A stretch of DNA of 64,000 nucleotides from Sporosarcina luteola (GTDB lineage Bacteria > Bacillota > Bacilli > Bacillales_A > Planococcaceae), in the NCBI RefSeq assembly GCF_023715535.1, contig NZ_JAMBOI010000002.1, forward strand, positions 558,001 to 622,000, given 5' to 3'. A model generated the notes under the pieces. The model was not told the DNA's origin and did no database searches. It saw only the letters and a program-made list of their open reading frames with translations. A program made the position numbers and the translations under genes. Below are positions 50,577-58,817 of this stretch, one piece after another. Position 1 is the stretch's first letter. Every line of letters starts with the position of its first letter.

Positions 50577-50611
50577 TTTCCCCAGGGAAAATATGCTTGG
50601 AGGCCAGATTA

Positions 50612-51514
50612 ATGACAACTAACCAGAACCATTCCGTCGCTTCCGTATTTGCGATTTGGATCAGCTTGATGAGTAATATTGTTTTAACGGTCTTGAAAAT
50701 TCTCGTTGGGGTCCTGTTCAACAGTCCCGTATTGCTGGCGGACGGCTTCCATAATGCAGGAGACGTGGTCGCATCAGCTGCCGCATTGACGTCCATGCGT
50801 TTCTCGCAGCGACCGGCGGATGATGACCATCCATATGGACATGGGAAAGCTGAAGTCATTGGGTCTGGCATTGTTGCGATCATTTTAGGAATTGCAGCCA
50901 TTTATATCGGATACGAAGCTGTCAAAGCTTTTTTTGAGGAGCCGGCGAAAGCGAGTGTCATCGCCTTACTCACAGCTATCATATCCCTAATCTGGAAGCA
51001 GGCCCTCTATATCTACACGATGCGCATTGGCAAGAAAGTGAACAGTAAAGGATTGATTGCTACGGCGTATGACCATTTGGCAGATGTCTATGCATCGCTC
51101 GCAGCTGTTGTCGGTATCGGCTTGGCATTGATCGGCGACGCTTATCATATCCCTTTCCTGTTATACGGAGACCCTTTTGCAGGGGTAATCGTCTCTGTGC
51201 TTGTTCTCAGACTTGCTTATGAGATAGGGAAAGATTCGATGGACATCCTGATGGAAAAAAACGTGTCCGAAGAGCGGCTCAGGGAATTTGCAGCGTTGAT
51301 CCGTACGGTCCCTGAAGTGAGAAGAATTGACAGACTACGTGCGCGCGAGCACGGGCATTATGTACTTGTCGATTTACGGATCGGCATTTCCGGAACGCTG
51401 ACGATCCAGGAAGGCCATGACATTTCGAGTACAATTCGAAATTTAATCATCAATGAACATGAGGATGTGGATGAAGTGCTCATCCATTTGAATCCTTGGT
51501 ATCCGGATGAATAA
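50612..51514 (+). CDS. Cation diffusion facilitator (CDF) family efflux transporter
   Basis: A 300-residue CDF protein with six membrane segments and a C-terminal cytosolic metal-sensing domain. Binding motifs are HxxxD in segment 2 (ADGFHNAGDVVAS) and HxxxD in segment 5 (YDHLADVYAS), with the loop HPYGHGKAE between. It exports a divalent metal by proton antiport; zinc or manganese are both plausible (B. subtilis Mn exporters are close relatives). The ATG at 50612 is 8 nt after GGAGG. A terminator-like hairpin precedes it. Confidence 0.9.
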   Translation: MTTNQNHSVASVFAIWISLMSNIVLTVLKILVGVLFNSPVLLADGFHNAGDVVASAAALTSMRFSQRPADDDHPYGHGKAEVIGSGIVAIILGIAAIYIGYEAVKAFFEEPAKASVIALLTAIISLIWKQALYIYTMRIGKKVNSKGLIATAYDHLADVYASLAAVVGIGLALIGDAYHIPFLLYGDPFAGVIVSVLVLRLAYEIGKDSMDILMEKNVSEERLREFAALIRTVPEVRRIDRLRAREHGHYVLVDLRIGISGTLTIQEGHDISSTIRNLIINEHEDVDEVLIHLNPWYPDE

Positions 51515-51570
51515 CCCGGCATAAGAGTTATGAAGTGATGTATACTTGTGAATGAAAAGGAGTGTCTTCC

Positions 51571-52134
51571 ATGTTGAAAGATAAAATCGCTAAATTAGTC
51601 GCTCAAGACGGAACTTCATTGTTCCCGATTGAAAGAGAGTACGCTGTTAAACAAGGTTTACTTACTGAAAACAGTGATGTTGAAAATAAAGAATGGAGCT
51701 TTCCAGTCATTGAAAGATGCTTGAAAGAGACAGAAGATGTGCTCAAAGAAGAACAGGATTCATTCATGCAAGAGCCTGTCTCTTATTTCTTCAAAAATGC
51801 CGAGGAATTCTTGTATGTTGAATCAGATGCATTCGAAACGATCGGTATCGATGGTATCGCTATTGAAATGGATGATGTCTTCAGGACGTTCACTGTCCTG
51901 TTCGGTTTGAAAGTCCAGAAAAAATGGGGCGGTTTCTTAAAGGACTATTTGGATGCAAATGTCGGCTTGAAAACGTATAGCGCAATGTTCTCAGACAAGG
52001 ACGGTCTTTGGGATGTAAATATTCCTCTCGACCAACTGGACGGATTCCAAAAGGATATGGCAATAAAAGATGCAATGGACCTCGCCTATCGATTCATCTT
52101 CAATTTGCTTGAAGGGATCGAGGCGGCAAATTGA
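51571..52134 (+). CDS. Conserved hypothetical protein
   Basis: A 187-residue soluble, acidic protein that I cannot place in a family. It has a helical N-terminus (LKDKIAKLVAQDGTSLFPIEREYAV), a long helix ERCLKETEDVLKEEQDSFMQE, and a C-terminal FGLKVQKKWGGFLKDYLDANVGLKTYSAMFS-like segment. There is no signal peptide. AAGGAG lies 8-9 nt before the ATG. The next gene, an RNA-methylase-like protein, starts inside its stop (TTGA), so the two are coupled and could work together. Confidence 0.7.
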   Translation: MLKDKIAKLVAQDGTSLFPIEREYAVKQGLLTENSDVENKEWSFPVIERCLKETEDVLKEEQDSFMQEPVSYFFKNAEEFLYVESDAFETIGIDGIAIEMDDVFRTFTVLFGLKVQKKWGGFLKDYLDANVGLKTYSAMFSDKDGLWDVNIPLDQLDGFQKDMAIKDAMDLAYRFIFNLLEGIEAAN

Positions 52135-53087
52135 AACATGCATTTGAAGTTGAAAACAAGGAATTTATCTACACATATGTAAGGCAAACAGACGAACATG
52201 ATTTATGCCGGTTGGAAATGAGGGCCTTTTTTGGTTTTGACGGGCCATCGAATGTTATTAAGAGCAGTGTAAAGATTGATCCGAGCAGGAGCCCTTTCAT
52301 GAAGGAGCGACTTGAAGTACTATTCTCCGGTAACAACTTGGACGAACTAATCGAGCAGGCATCTGAATTTGTCACCCATAAGACATTCAAAGTGACTTGC
52401 CTTAATTCGATTACCCTTGATACAACTGTAAAACTCCATCATCCGGAGCGGCGCAGTATTGAGCGGAAGATCGGTGAAGTGATCCAAGGGGAGGCGGATT
52501 TACTGGAGCCGAAGGTCAATTTCGGAATCGTCTCACTGGATGAGGTATGGTATTTCGGCATTTTAGTGGAAAGCGAGCCGATCTGGCGGTTTCATATGCA
52601 AAAGCCTCATATGTATTCCACTGCGCTGAGTACACGCGTTGCCCGGGCTGTCGCAAACATCGCCGTACCGCATCCGGAAGGGATCCGGGCGATCGATCCT
52701 TGCTGCGGAATCGGCACTGTCTTGGTCGAAGCGCGCTCCATGGGCATTGACATTGTCGGCAGGGACATCAACCCTCTCGTCTGTCTCGGCTCCAGGAAGA
52801 ACCTCGCCCACTTCGGGTTGGAGGGGGAAGTTGTCATCGGCCCTATTTCCGATGTGACGGATACATATGATGCTGCGATTATTGACATGCCGTATAATCT
52901 CTTCACGCACATCACCGCTGAAGGACAACAGGAAATTTTAAAAGACGCTAGACGAATTACTTCGAGACTGGTTGTTGTCACGATTGAACCAATGGATCAT
53001 ATGATTACTGAAGCAGGCTTCACGATTGTTGATCGCTGTGTTGCGAAAAAGGGGACGTTCGAGCGGCAAATTGTTGTTTGTGAATGA
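52131..53087 (+). CDS. Putative SAM-dependent RNA methyltransferase (UPF0020/TRM11-like)
   Basis: A 318-residue protein. The C-terminal half carries the methyltransferase motif IDPCCGIGTVLVEARSMG near residue 181 and the catalytic-type DMPYNLF near 247, the (D/N)PPY-like signature of base N-methylation. The preceding KPHMYSTALSTRVARAVANIA resembles the linker in TRM11/UPF0020 proteins. The N-terminal region (1-150) may bind RNA. The start is TTG at 52131, overlapping the preceding stop by 4 bp. The RNA target is unknown. Confidence 0.85.
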   Translation: MKHAFEVENKEFIYTYVRQTDEHDLCRLEMRAFFGFDGPSNVIKSSVKIDPSRSPFMKERLEVLFSGNNLDELIEQASEFVTHKTFKVTCLNSITLDTTVKLHHPERRSIERKIGEVIQGEADLLEPKVNFGIVSLDEVWYFGILVESEPIWRFHMQKPHMYSTALSTRVARAVANIAVPHPEGIRAIDPCCGIGTVLVEARSMGIDIVGRDINPLVCLGSRKNLAHFGLEGEVVIGPISDVTDTYDAAIIDMPYNLFTHITAEGQQEILKDARRITSRLVVVTIEPMDHMITEAGFTIVDRCVAKKGTFERQIVVCE

Positions 53088-53123
53088 ATGAGGAGTGTTC
53101 ATGTAAACAAAGGGGTGGGATGA

Positions 53124-53690
53124 ATGAAAAGATTTGCGAGTGTTATGTTTCTTAGTTGTTTGATAATGCTAGCCGGTTGTAATTCTATTTCTAAGTATGA
53201 TGATGAAGATGTGGCAGCCATTGTAAGAGGGGAAGAAATTACAGTCGGTGAACTGCGGTTTTTATACTCGGATGATAAAGTCTCCGACTATTTGGATGGA
53301 ACCATTAAGGCAAAATTAGCGGAACAAGAAGTGAAAAGAATGAATCTTGATGTGTCTGAAAAACTTCAGGAAATTCAGGCGTCCATTGACTCAATTGAAT
53401 ATTTTTATCCCCCGGAAGATGATAATTCTAAAACTGCAAAGGATACCCGTAGATTTTATGAGTCGCAAGCTAAAAAACTCGGAATGGAGCCAAAAGAGTT
53501 TTTTAAAAAGCATGCCGCAGCAAATCAGGAAACAGGTGTATATCTGCAAGCCTACGTCGATAGTGTATTAGGCGAACCGACGGTGGATGATAAAGACTTT
53601 GATATGGAAGACTTTAATAAAAAAGCAAATGCGGCATTGGATGAGTTAGTGAAAGAGCATAAGGATGAGATCGAGAAGTTTATTAAGTAG
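53124..53690 (+). CDS. Lipoprotein with SurA/PrsA N-terminal-like domain
   Basis: A 188-residue lipoprotein (lipobox LAGC, Cys19) whose mature part starts like peptidyl-prolyl isomerase chaperones (AAIVRGEEITVGELRFLY, then AKLAEQEVKRMNLDV) but lacks a parvulin domain. It could be a chaperone-like or regulatory lipoprotein at the outer membrane face; this is inference. The region DDNSKTAKDTRRFYESQAKKLGM is strongly helical. A terminator follows directly. Confidence 0.78.
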   Translation: MKRFASVMFLSCLIMLAGCNSISKYDDEDVAAIVRGEEITVGELRFLYSDDKVSDYLDGTIKAKLAEQEVKRMNLDVSEKLQEIQASIDSIEYFYPPEDDNSKTAKDTRRFYESQAKKLGMEPKEFFKKHAAANQETGVYLQAYVDSVLGEPTVDDKDFDMEDFNKKANAALDELVKEHKDEIEKFIK

Positions 53691-53713
53691 TACTGTAATC
53701 TCTTTAGCAATCT

Positions 53714-53754
53714 ACTGAAAGGCAATATGGAATCATTGCCTTTCAGTTTTTCTT
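53714..53754 (+). terminator. Intrinsic terminator of lipoprotein gene
   Basis: Perfect 12-bp stem CTGAAAGGCAAT / ATTGCCTTTCAG with a 9-nt loop and T-rich tail, between convergent genes. Confidence 0.9.
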
Positions 53755-53762
53755 TTGGGATA

Positions 53763-54098
53763 TCATTTAATCGGAGCATTTTGCTGGGCTAAAAACTCTT
53801 CCAAATTGGGGGTTTGATTATATTTAACTGCGGCTTGCTTGTCTTTTTCTAAAATTGCTATTGACAAATCAATTTGATTTATACTTGCGATAGCTAGCGC
53901 GTAGTGTATTACATCAACTAACTCACGTTCCAGGGAAGTATCTGATGAAACTGATTTTCGACCCTCTATCTGGTTTAAAACCTCTGCTACTTCCCCTATT
54001 TCTTCAACTAATTTCATAAATAATCCTGATGAAGTCCGACCTTCTTTGTATTTTAATGTTAGATAACTTTGGTATGCTTGAAATGTTAATTGATCCAT
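53763..54098 (-). CDS. MazG-like nucleotide pyrophosphohydrolase
   Basis: A 111-residue all-helical protein with the MazG metal motif KLVEEIGEVAEVLNQ (ExxE) near residue 29 and the second ligand helix ERELVDVIHYALAIAS near 57. Such proteins hydrolyse nucleoside triphosphates to monophosphates. Its stop lies 8 bp from the plus-strand terminator, convergent with the lipoprotein gene. 22 bp separate it from the gene upstream. Confidence 0.85.
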   Translation of the reverse strand: MDQLTFQAYQSYLTLKYKEGRTSSGLFMKLVEEIGEVAEVLNQIEGRKSVSSDTSLERELVDVIHYALAIASINQIDLSIAILEKDKQAAVKYNQTPNLEEFLAQQNAPIK

Positions 54099-54120
54099 AA
54101 GTAGTCCTCACAATACTTTA

Positions 54121-54588
54121 TTATTTATGCTCATACATTGTACCCAAATATACAGTCTCTATTTTCAGGTCATCGCCTATCCTATTCAGAACATAAATAT
54201 GACGGGAAACTCCGTTTATATGAAATTCTGAAGGATTTAGAACTTTCATATCTAACAGCACATCATACACATAGTCACCTTTTGAGATAAACTCCGGGTC
54301 ACTTGTCAATTCCATACTCACTACTTTTATATCTTGAATACCATGAATTCCGTCCTGCTTTCTCTGATCCTCACCGTCTTTTAAAAACGATAATAAATGC
54401 TCACTAACTTCAGGGTCAAAATTGAAGAGCCCCACATATTCATCCCATTTATGAGATTTCGTATAGTCGATAGACTTTTGAATTAGTGTTTCTGCTTCAG
54501 TTTTATCTGAACCAAAAACCGTCGATACAAATTCTATTGAAACTATAAACAATGAAATAACAAAAACTGCTAGCCCTACCCTCTTCAC
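54121..54588 (-). CDS. Exported or membrane-anchored hypothetical protein
   Basis: A 155-residue protein with an N-terminal membrane segment or uncleaved signal (VGLAVFVISLFIVSIEFVSTVFG) and an extracellular domain of about 125 residues (SIDYTKSHKWDEYVGLFNF, then KGDYVYDVLLDMKVL). The shape suggests an NTF2-like small domain; I do not recognise a family. It is followed 22 bp later by the MazG gene on the same strand. Confidence 0.6.
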   Translation of the reverse strand: MKRVGLAVFVISLFIVSIEFVSTVFGSDKTEAETLIQKSIDYTKSHKWDEYVGLFNFDPEVSEHLLSFLKDGEDQRKQDGIHGIQDIKVVSMELTSDPEFISKGDYVYDVLLDMKVLNPSEFHINGVSRHIYVLNRIGDDLKIETVYLGTMYEHK

Positions 54589-54707
54589 CTAATCACCACT
54601 CTTTTCACTTCAGCTTTCCAAAAAGCTTACTGCATTTTGGTTAATTATAATAATCCTTTTTCTATTACGGATACACTTTCCTCTGAACATTATTAATGAA
54701 TTACATT

Positions 54708-55124
54708 TTACTCTTCATACTTTCTATTTAACTCTTCCTCAATATACGCTGCAATATTGGTTGGAATTTCAATAACGTCTTGAATTAACACTTCTCCATT
54801 CTCGGAGGCTATAGGTGTTAGATATACAAGCAACGTTTTGCCATTATCAAATGTGACTAACGTAAAGCTCTTTATATCTGCACTCTTTGTTGCTGCTTGC
54901 CTCACAGTTTCGTACAGTTCAGTTATACTTTTCTCATCGTATCCATCCAGCATTAAGGTTTCAAACTGTTTATAATTATCTTGGAGTGCATATTGTTTCA
55001 TTAAGGAAGTAGTATTTAGGGGACTACTCGGTTCTCTAGCTGTATTATTTTCCCCGCTACATCCGGTTAGGAAGGTTAGGAAAATTGCGAAAGATAACAT
55101 CAAAAATAATCTTAGCTTAATCAT
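54708..55124 (-). CDS. Small lipoprotein, function unknown
   Basis: A 138-residue lipoprotein with lipobox FLTGC (Cys22). The mature domain alternates helix and strand (NYKQFETLMLDGYDEKSITELYETV, then KSFTLVTFDNGKTLLVYLTP, VLIQDVIEIPTNI). No family recognised. AT-rich flanks, single gene on the minus strand with about 120 bp on each side; a weak GGCC dyad near 55165-55186 may end transcription of the gene upstream. Confidence 0.65.
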   Translation of the reverse strand: MIKLRLFLMLSFAIFLTFLTGCSGENNTAREPSSPLNTTSLMKQYALQDNYKQFETLMLDGYDEKSITELYETVRQAATKSADIKSFTLVTFDNGKTLLVYLTPIASENGEVLIQDVIEIPTNIAAYIEEELNRKYEE

Positions 55125-55260
55125 CTATATACTCCCCCTTATACTTTCGTATTCTCCTATATCAGAAGTCTTTTTATTCCTTAATATGGCCTATTGTTCT
55201 GGAGAGGCCTTATTTCCATCCTGTCACAGCACCCAATTATTGAACAACAGATTAATGAAT

Positions 55261-55755
55261 TTATGTTCTTTTGCTGATGGGAATTAAGATATCAAAATGT
55301 GGATTTTTGACATCGCGATCATTCGGGTATCTTTCGTGTTTTATCGGTAAACGATCGAAATATTCCACATCAGGCTCCCTAAATGGCTCATAGTCACTTT
55401 CCTTCAGCCATTGATAGATATTGTCATAAGTTTGGCCGATATCTTGATCTTTTTTATGATGTGTAATTAAGTAAGTCATCGCTGGTACATTTAATTCGAC
55501 CATGCCATCGGGGAGTTGTTGTTCTACGCTAACTTCATATATAGAATAATGTACAAACCCATCAGGCCTTAGGTGATAGGACAGCCCTAATTGGACTTTT
55601 GGATTGATTACATAGTCTAACACTCCTACTCTACTGCTCATGCTAACAATAAGTTCTTTTAAAGTATTAACTTCTGTGTATGGACCATCCCATTTTAGTC
55701 CGATTCCCCGATACGCAGGGATCTCTACTATTTCATAATCGAAGTTTTTCATCAT
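55261..55755 (-). CDS. GyrI-like / AraC effector-binding domain protein
   Basis: A 164-residue stand-alone effector-binding domain of the GyrI/SBMC type: YEIVEIPAYRGIGLKWDGPY at the start, then LGLSYHLRPDGFVHYSIYEVS, the substrate-tunnel strand VPAMTYLITHHK, and the closing FDRLPIKHERYP...FDILIPI. Such domains bind small hydrophobic or cationic molecules and are found fused to AraC/MerR regulators; no DNA-binding part is present here. It is downstream of a GNAT gene by 55 bp. Confidence 0.8.
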   Translation of the reverse strand: MMKNFDYEIVEIPAYRGIGLKWDGPYTEVNTLKELIVSMSSRVGVLDYVINPKVQLGLSYHLRPDGFVHYSIYEVSVEQQLPDGMVELNVPAMTYLITHHKKDQDIGQTYDNIYQWLKESDYEPFREPDVEYFDRLPIKHERYPNDRDVKNPHFDILIPISKRT

Positions 55756-55810
55756 AAATCTCCTTTGTAATATATTTTCTCTTTCTCTTTTAATTTGAAT
55801 TCACAAAAAA

Positions 55811-56350
55811 CTAATCCCACTCTTGCTCTAATATGCTGTATAATAACGAATCACGCCAACCGTCTTTTATTAATAAATCCTCACGCAGTTTACCTTCCTT
55901 TAACATTCCCACCTTTTCTAAGACTTTTAATGAACCAATATTTCTCGGGTCACAAGTTGCAAAAATACGATGGAGATGTAAATCACTAAAACCATGTGCA
56001 ATTAATAGTTTCGCTACTTCTGTCGCTAATCCCTTCCCCCAGTATTGAGGATTCATTATGTATGCTATCTCGCCAACTCTATTGCTAAAGTCTCTAATAT
56101 TTATCTCTCCCGCACCAACCATTTCCCTGCTTTCCTTAACAATTACTGCAAAGACAAATCGGCTTCTCGGTTCCTTCCTTGCATCTCTGAGAACTTGCTT
56201 AACAAAATCCTTGGATTCTTGCTCTGAGTTGGGTCCCCAAGGCTGATATTGACAAACCTTTTCTTGCGAAGCATATTTGTGAACATCTATCCAATCGTTT
56301 TCTTCCATCTCTCTTAAAATGACTCTTTCACTTCTTAGGTTATTCTTCAT
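55811..56350 (-). CDS. GNAT acetyltransferase, RimJ/RimL type
   Basis: A 179-residue GNAT of the RimJ/RimL (ribosomal-protein Nalpha) group: SERVILREMEENDWIDVHKYA at the start, YIMNPQYWGKGLATEVAKLLI near residue 95 carrying the acetyl-CoA loop (YWGKGLA), and CDPRNIGSLKVLEKVGM near 130. Its target could be a protein N-terminus or a small amine. It follows the GrpB-family gene by about 37 bp. Confidence 0.88.
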   Translation of the reverse strand: MKNNLRSERVILREMEENDWIDVHKYASQEKVCQYQPWGPNSEQESKDFVKQVLRDARKEPRSRFVFAVIVKESREMVGAGEINIRDFSNRVGEIAYIMNPQYWGKGLATEVAKLLIAHGFSDLHLHRIFATCDPRNIGSLKVLEKVGMLKEGKLREDLLIKDGWRDSLLYSILEQEWD

Positions 56351-56387
56351 TAAAATTTCCCCCGTTGACTATATATCGCCGAAATCG

Positions 56388-56903
56388 TTATGGTCCTAGA
56401 CTTTCAAACCAATTCAATGCACGCAGTTCCAGTTCCTCTACATAAGGCTTTTTAGCTTTGCTGTATAAAGCTGTATCATCATATCTTTGAGCTAACTCTT
56501 CTTTTAAGGAAGTATATCGTGCTGCTTCGTCAGGGTGAGCTCTTAAATAATCTCGCAATATCAGATGTCGTTGAATATGGAAGTTGTCATGCTGATAAAC
56601 ATGAATGTGATGGGATCTATTATCTCCGCCCTTGCGAAATAACCGACGCCCTTCAATCCCCCATTCACCAGCAACGTCATATCCAAGCGAATGTATCTGA
56701 TCATTAAACGTATCGATTTTCTTAATGTCTTTCACGAGACACATCATATCTATGACTGGCTTTGCCTTCATACCTGGAACAGCGGTACTGCCAAAATGTT
56801 CAAATTTGATTATTTCCTCCCCGAATATGCCTCTCAACAATAGGACTTCATCATTGAACATCTGAATCCAATTTTCATCGTACTCCGCCAGCTTGATTTT
56901 CAA
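56388..56903 (-). CDS. GrpB family protein (UPF0157 nucleotidyltransferase-like)
   Basis: A 171-residue protein with the GrpB/UPF0157 pattern: EHFGSTAVPGMKAKPVIDMM near residue 40 (a nucleotidyltransferase-like core), GEWGIEGRRLFRKG near 80, HHIHVYQHDNFHIQRHLILRDYLRAHP near 98 and the C-terminal KKPYVEELELRAL. Some family members are linked to dephospho-CoA metabolism, but the role is not settled. The start is TTG at 56903, 7 nt after AGGAGG; an ATG two codons earlier is too close. Confidence 0.85.
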   Translation of the reverse strand: MKIKLAEYDENWIQMFNDEVLLLRGIFGEEIIKFEHFGSTAVPGMKAKPVIDMMCLVKDIKKIDTFNDQIHSLGYDVAGEWGIEGRRLFRKGGDNRSHHIHVYQHDNFHIQRHLILRDYLRAHPDEAARYTSLKEELAQRYDDTALYSKAKKPYVEELELRALNWFESLGP

Positions 56904-56952
56904 AATCATTCCTCCTCTCAAACTCCTAATTTCAGTATGTCAAAACCCTGCT

Positions 56953-58215
56953 TCAGAAAGATTCTTTAAAATATCCGAAAAACGATATCTTGCCGTTTTC
57001 ATTCTCCGCAATTCTATAGGGGGCGATTTGATCATAATATCTTCGAACAAATTTCCCTTCACCCACTGGGTAGATTTCAATGTGTAGATTTCCGGCAAAT
57101 CTCGTAAAGTATAATCTTCCATTAATGAACTCTACTTCAATCTTATCTTTCAGGTATGTTCCACAATACTTTTCAAGCTGACTTTCTTTGATTTGAATCT
57201 CTTGGTGTTTTGTCGGGGCAGCTACATCAACATGATGGAGAATATCTGATATAGAATTTCCAAGTTTGTACTGATTTATCGCTTCATTATTGGAAAGAAT
57301 GATGATGCAAATATCCTCATCGAAAAAGTTCTGCATATATGTACTGATCCCCAGGTGATCCCCTCCATGGGAATACTTGTCTGTGCCGTAAACATGATGA
57401 TGCTCCAGGCCATAACAGTAATTATTTTGGTTCACGCTAAAGAATCTTGCATACGCTTCCTCGGAAAGTAGTTTCCGATCTCGCAAACATGTATACCACT
57501 TATACAGATCCTCACAGTTTGAAACGATAGCACCTGCGCCGATACTGAATTTCTCGTTAAAATACGGGCATTTTACGGTTTTATTAAAATCTTTTACGTA
57601 ATTTGATGAGCGGTTTTTAATAGGTTTACAGCCATCATCAACATCACTATTCATCATTTGTAAAGGCAGAAATAGGTGGTTTCTAAGAAATTCAACGTAT
57701 GATTCTCCTGAAACATTTTCAATAATCCACGCAAGCAAATTATAGTTGGAGTTATTATAATTAAATCCTGTACCTGCCGGAGTTGTAGGCTTTTTATTAA
57801 TATAATTCCGGAAAAAATAGTCTATTGAGTAATTCATTCTGTTATAACCGCCAAAAAAATCTTCTTCAAAGTTCGTGAAATTATGTAATCCTGAGGTGTG
57901 CGTCAATAAATGATGAACAGTAATTGACTCATCAGTCTGCATATCATAAGGGAGGTAGGAATTTGCGGGTTTATCGATATCCAGCATTTTTTCATCATAG
58001 AGAAGCATAATTGCAAAGGCCGTAAACTGTTTTGACATAGAGGCGATGGAGAAGCGCGAGTTCATATCATTTTTTATGTCAAACTCGATATTTGCAAAGC
58101 CATATGCATTTTTAAATAGTACTTCCCCTTTATTGGTCACTTGAATAACACCGTAAAAATCCCACCAGTCTAGATATTTATTAATATAAGTTTCTAGTCT
58201 GGATTGTAGTTCTTG
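56953..58215 (-). CDS. Serine hydrolase of the beta-lactamase / class C penicillin-binding family
   Basis: A 420-residue protein with the SxxK motif SIASMSKQFTAFAIMLLY (catalytic Ser near 57), a LLTHTSGLHNF segment near 105 and an NSNYNLLAWIIE region holding the second-motif Tyr. A C-terminal domain from about 315 (ESQLEKYCGTYLKDKIEVEFINGRLYF) resembles the lipocalin-like tail of such esterases. No signal peptide is evident, so it may be an intracellular esterase or peptidase rather than a resistance enzyme. The ATG at 58215 has GGAGTGTG 4-5 nt upstream. Confidence 0.87.
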   Translation of the reverse strand, partial: QELQSRLETYINKYLDWWDFYGVIQVTNKGEVLFKNAYGFANIEFDIKNDMNSRFSIASMSKQFTAFAIMLLYDEKMLDIDKPANSYLPYDMQTDESITVHHLLTHTSGLHNFTNFEEDFFGGYNRMNYSIDYFFRNYINKKPTTPAGTGFNYNNSNYNLLAWIIENVSGESYVEFLRNHLFLPLQMMNSDVDDGCKPIKNRSSNYVKDFNKTVKCPYFNEKFSIGAGAIVSNCEDLYKWYTCLRDRKLLSEEAYARFFSVNQNNYCYGLEHHHVYGTDKYSHGGDHLGISTYMQNFFDEDICIIILSNNEAINQYKLGNSISDILHHVDVAAPTKHQEIQIKESQLEKYCGTYLKDKIEVEFINGRLYFTRFAGNLHIEIYPVGEGKFVRRYYDQIAPYRIAENENGKISFFGYFKESF

Positions 58216-58344
58216 CATAGGGTCACACTCCATAAAAAAGTAATAGACATATCTAGCTGATTCCACCAGTTCAATTTAATATCTCTAATTCGTTTGGATA
58301 AAACCCAATGTATAGCGCCTTCCAGTAACGATATTTTAGCAGAA

Positions 58345-58776
58345 TTAAAATTCCACATAAAATGGATGAATACTGTTATCAAGACAGTACTCTATTCGTT
58401 GCCTGAAGTTCCCCACAGTTACTATCTCAAGGGCTTGTTCGATTGGAAAGAACCCTACTTCTAAACTTTCTGAGGAAGTTGTTAATTTGCCTCCTATCGG
58501 CTTTGCCAAAAACAGTGTATTACAAATTGACTTGTTTACATTCTGAAATATTCCGCAGAATTTAATAACTTCAATATCCATACCTGACTCCTCTTTGGTT
58601 TCTCTAATTGCAGCATCTTTCAAAGACTCGCCTTCCTCAACGATTCCTCCTGGCATTTCCCAGCCTCTCTGAGGACCTTTAATTAAAAGGATTTCATTTT
58701 GATCATTGAGTACAATCGTTGCAGCAGAAATAAAATGTTTAGGTGGTGTGTAAACATTTGTTGTGTTTTGTCCCAA
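58345..58776 (-). CDS. Nudix hydrolase
   Basis: A 143-residue Nudix protein with the box GGIVEEGESLKDAAIRETKE (then ESGM) near residue 43, preceded by LIKGPQRGWEMPGG. The start is TTG at 58776 with AGGGGGAAAA upstream. It is the third Nudix gene in the window and lies between the kinase-like gene at 58818 and the serine hydrolase gene. Substrate unknown. Confidence 0.88.
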   Translation of the reverse strand: MGQNTTNVYTPPKHFISAATIVLNDQNEILLIKGPQRGWEMPGGIVEEGESLKDAAIRETKEESGMDIEVIKFCGIFQNVNKSICNTLFLAKPIGGKLTTSSESLEVGFFPIEQALEIVTVGNFRQRIEYCLDNSIHPFYVEF

Positions 58777-58817
58777 AGTCTTTTCCCCCTATTTTGTAAG
58801 CTAGCTTTCCAGTCATG

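Noticed and set aside
50400..50611. Known metal riboswitch (NiCo or Mn type) before the CDF gene
   Set aside because: I could not match conserved riboswitch cores; only the terminator-like hairpin is supported.
56953..58215. Beta-lactamase
   Set aside because: SxxK and fold only; no signal peptide, and the C-terminal domain is that of esterase/peptidase relatives.
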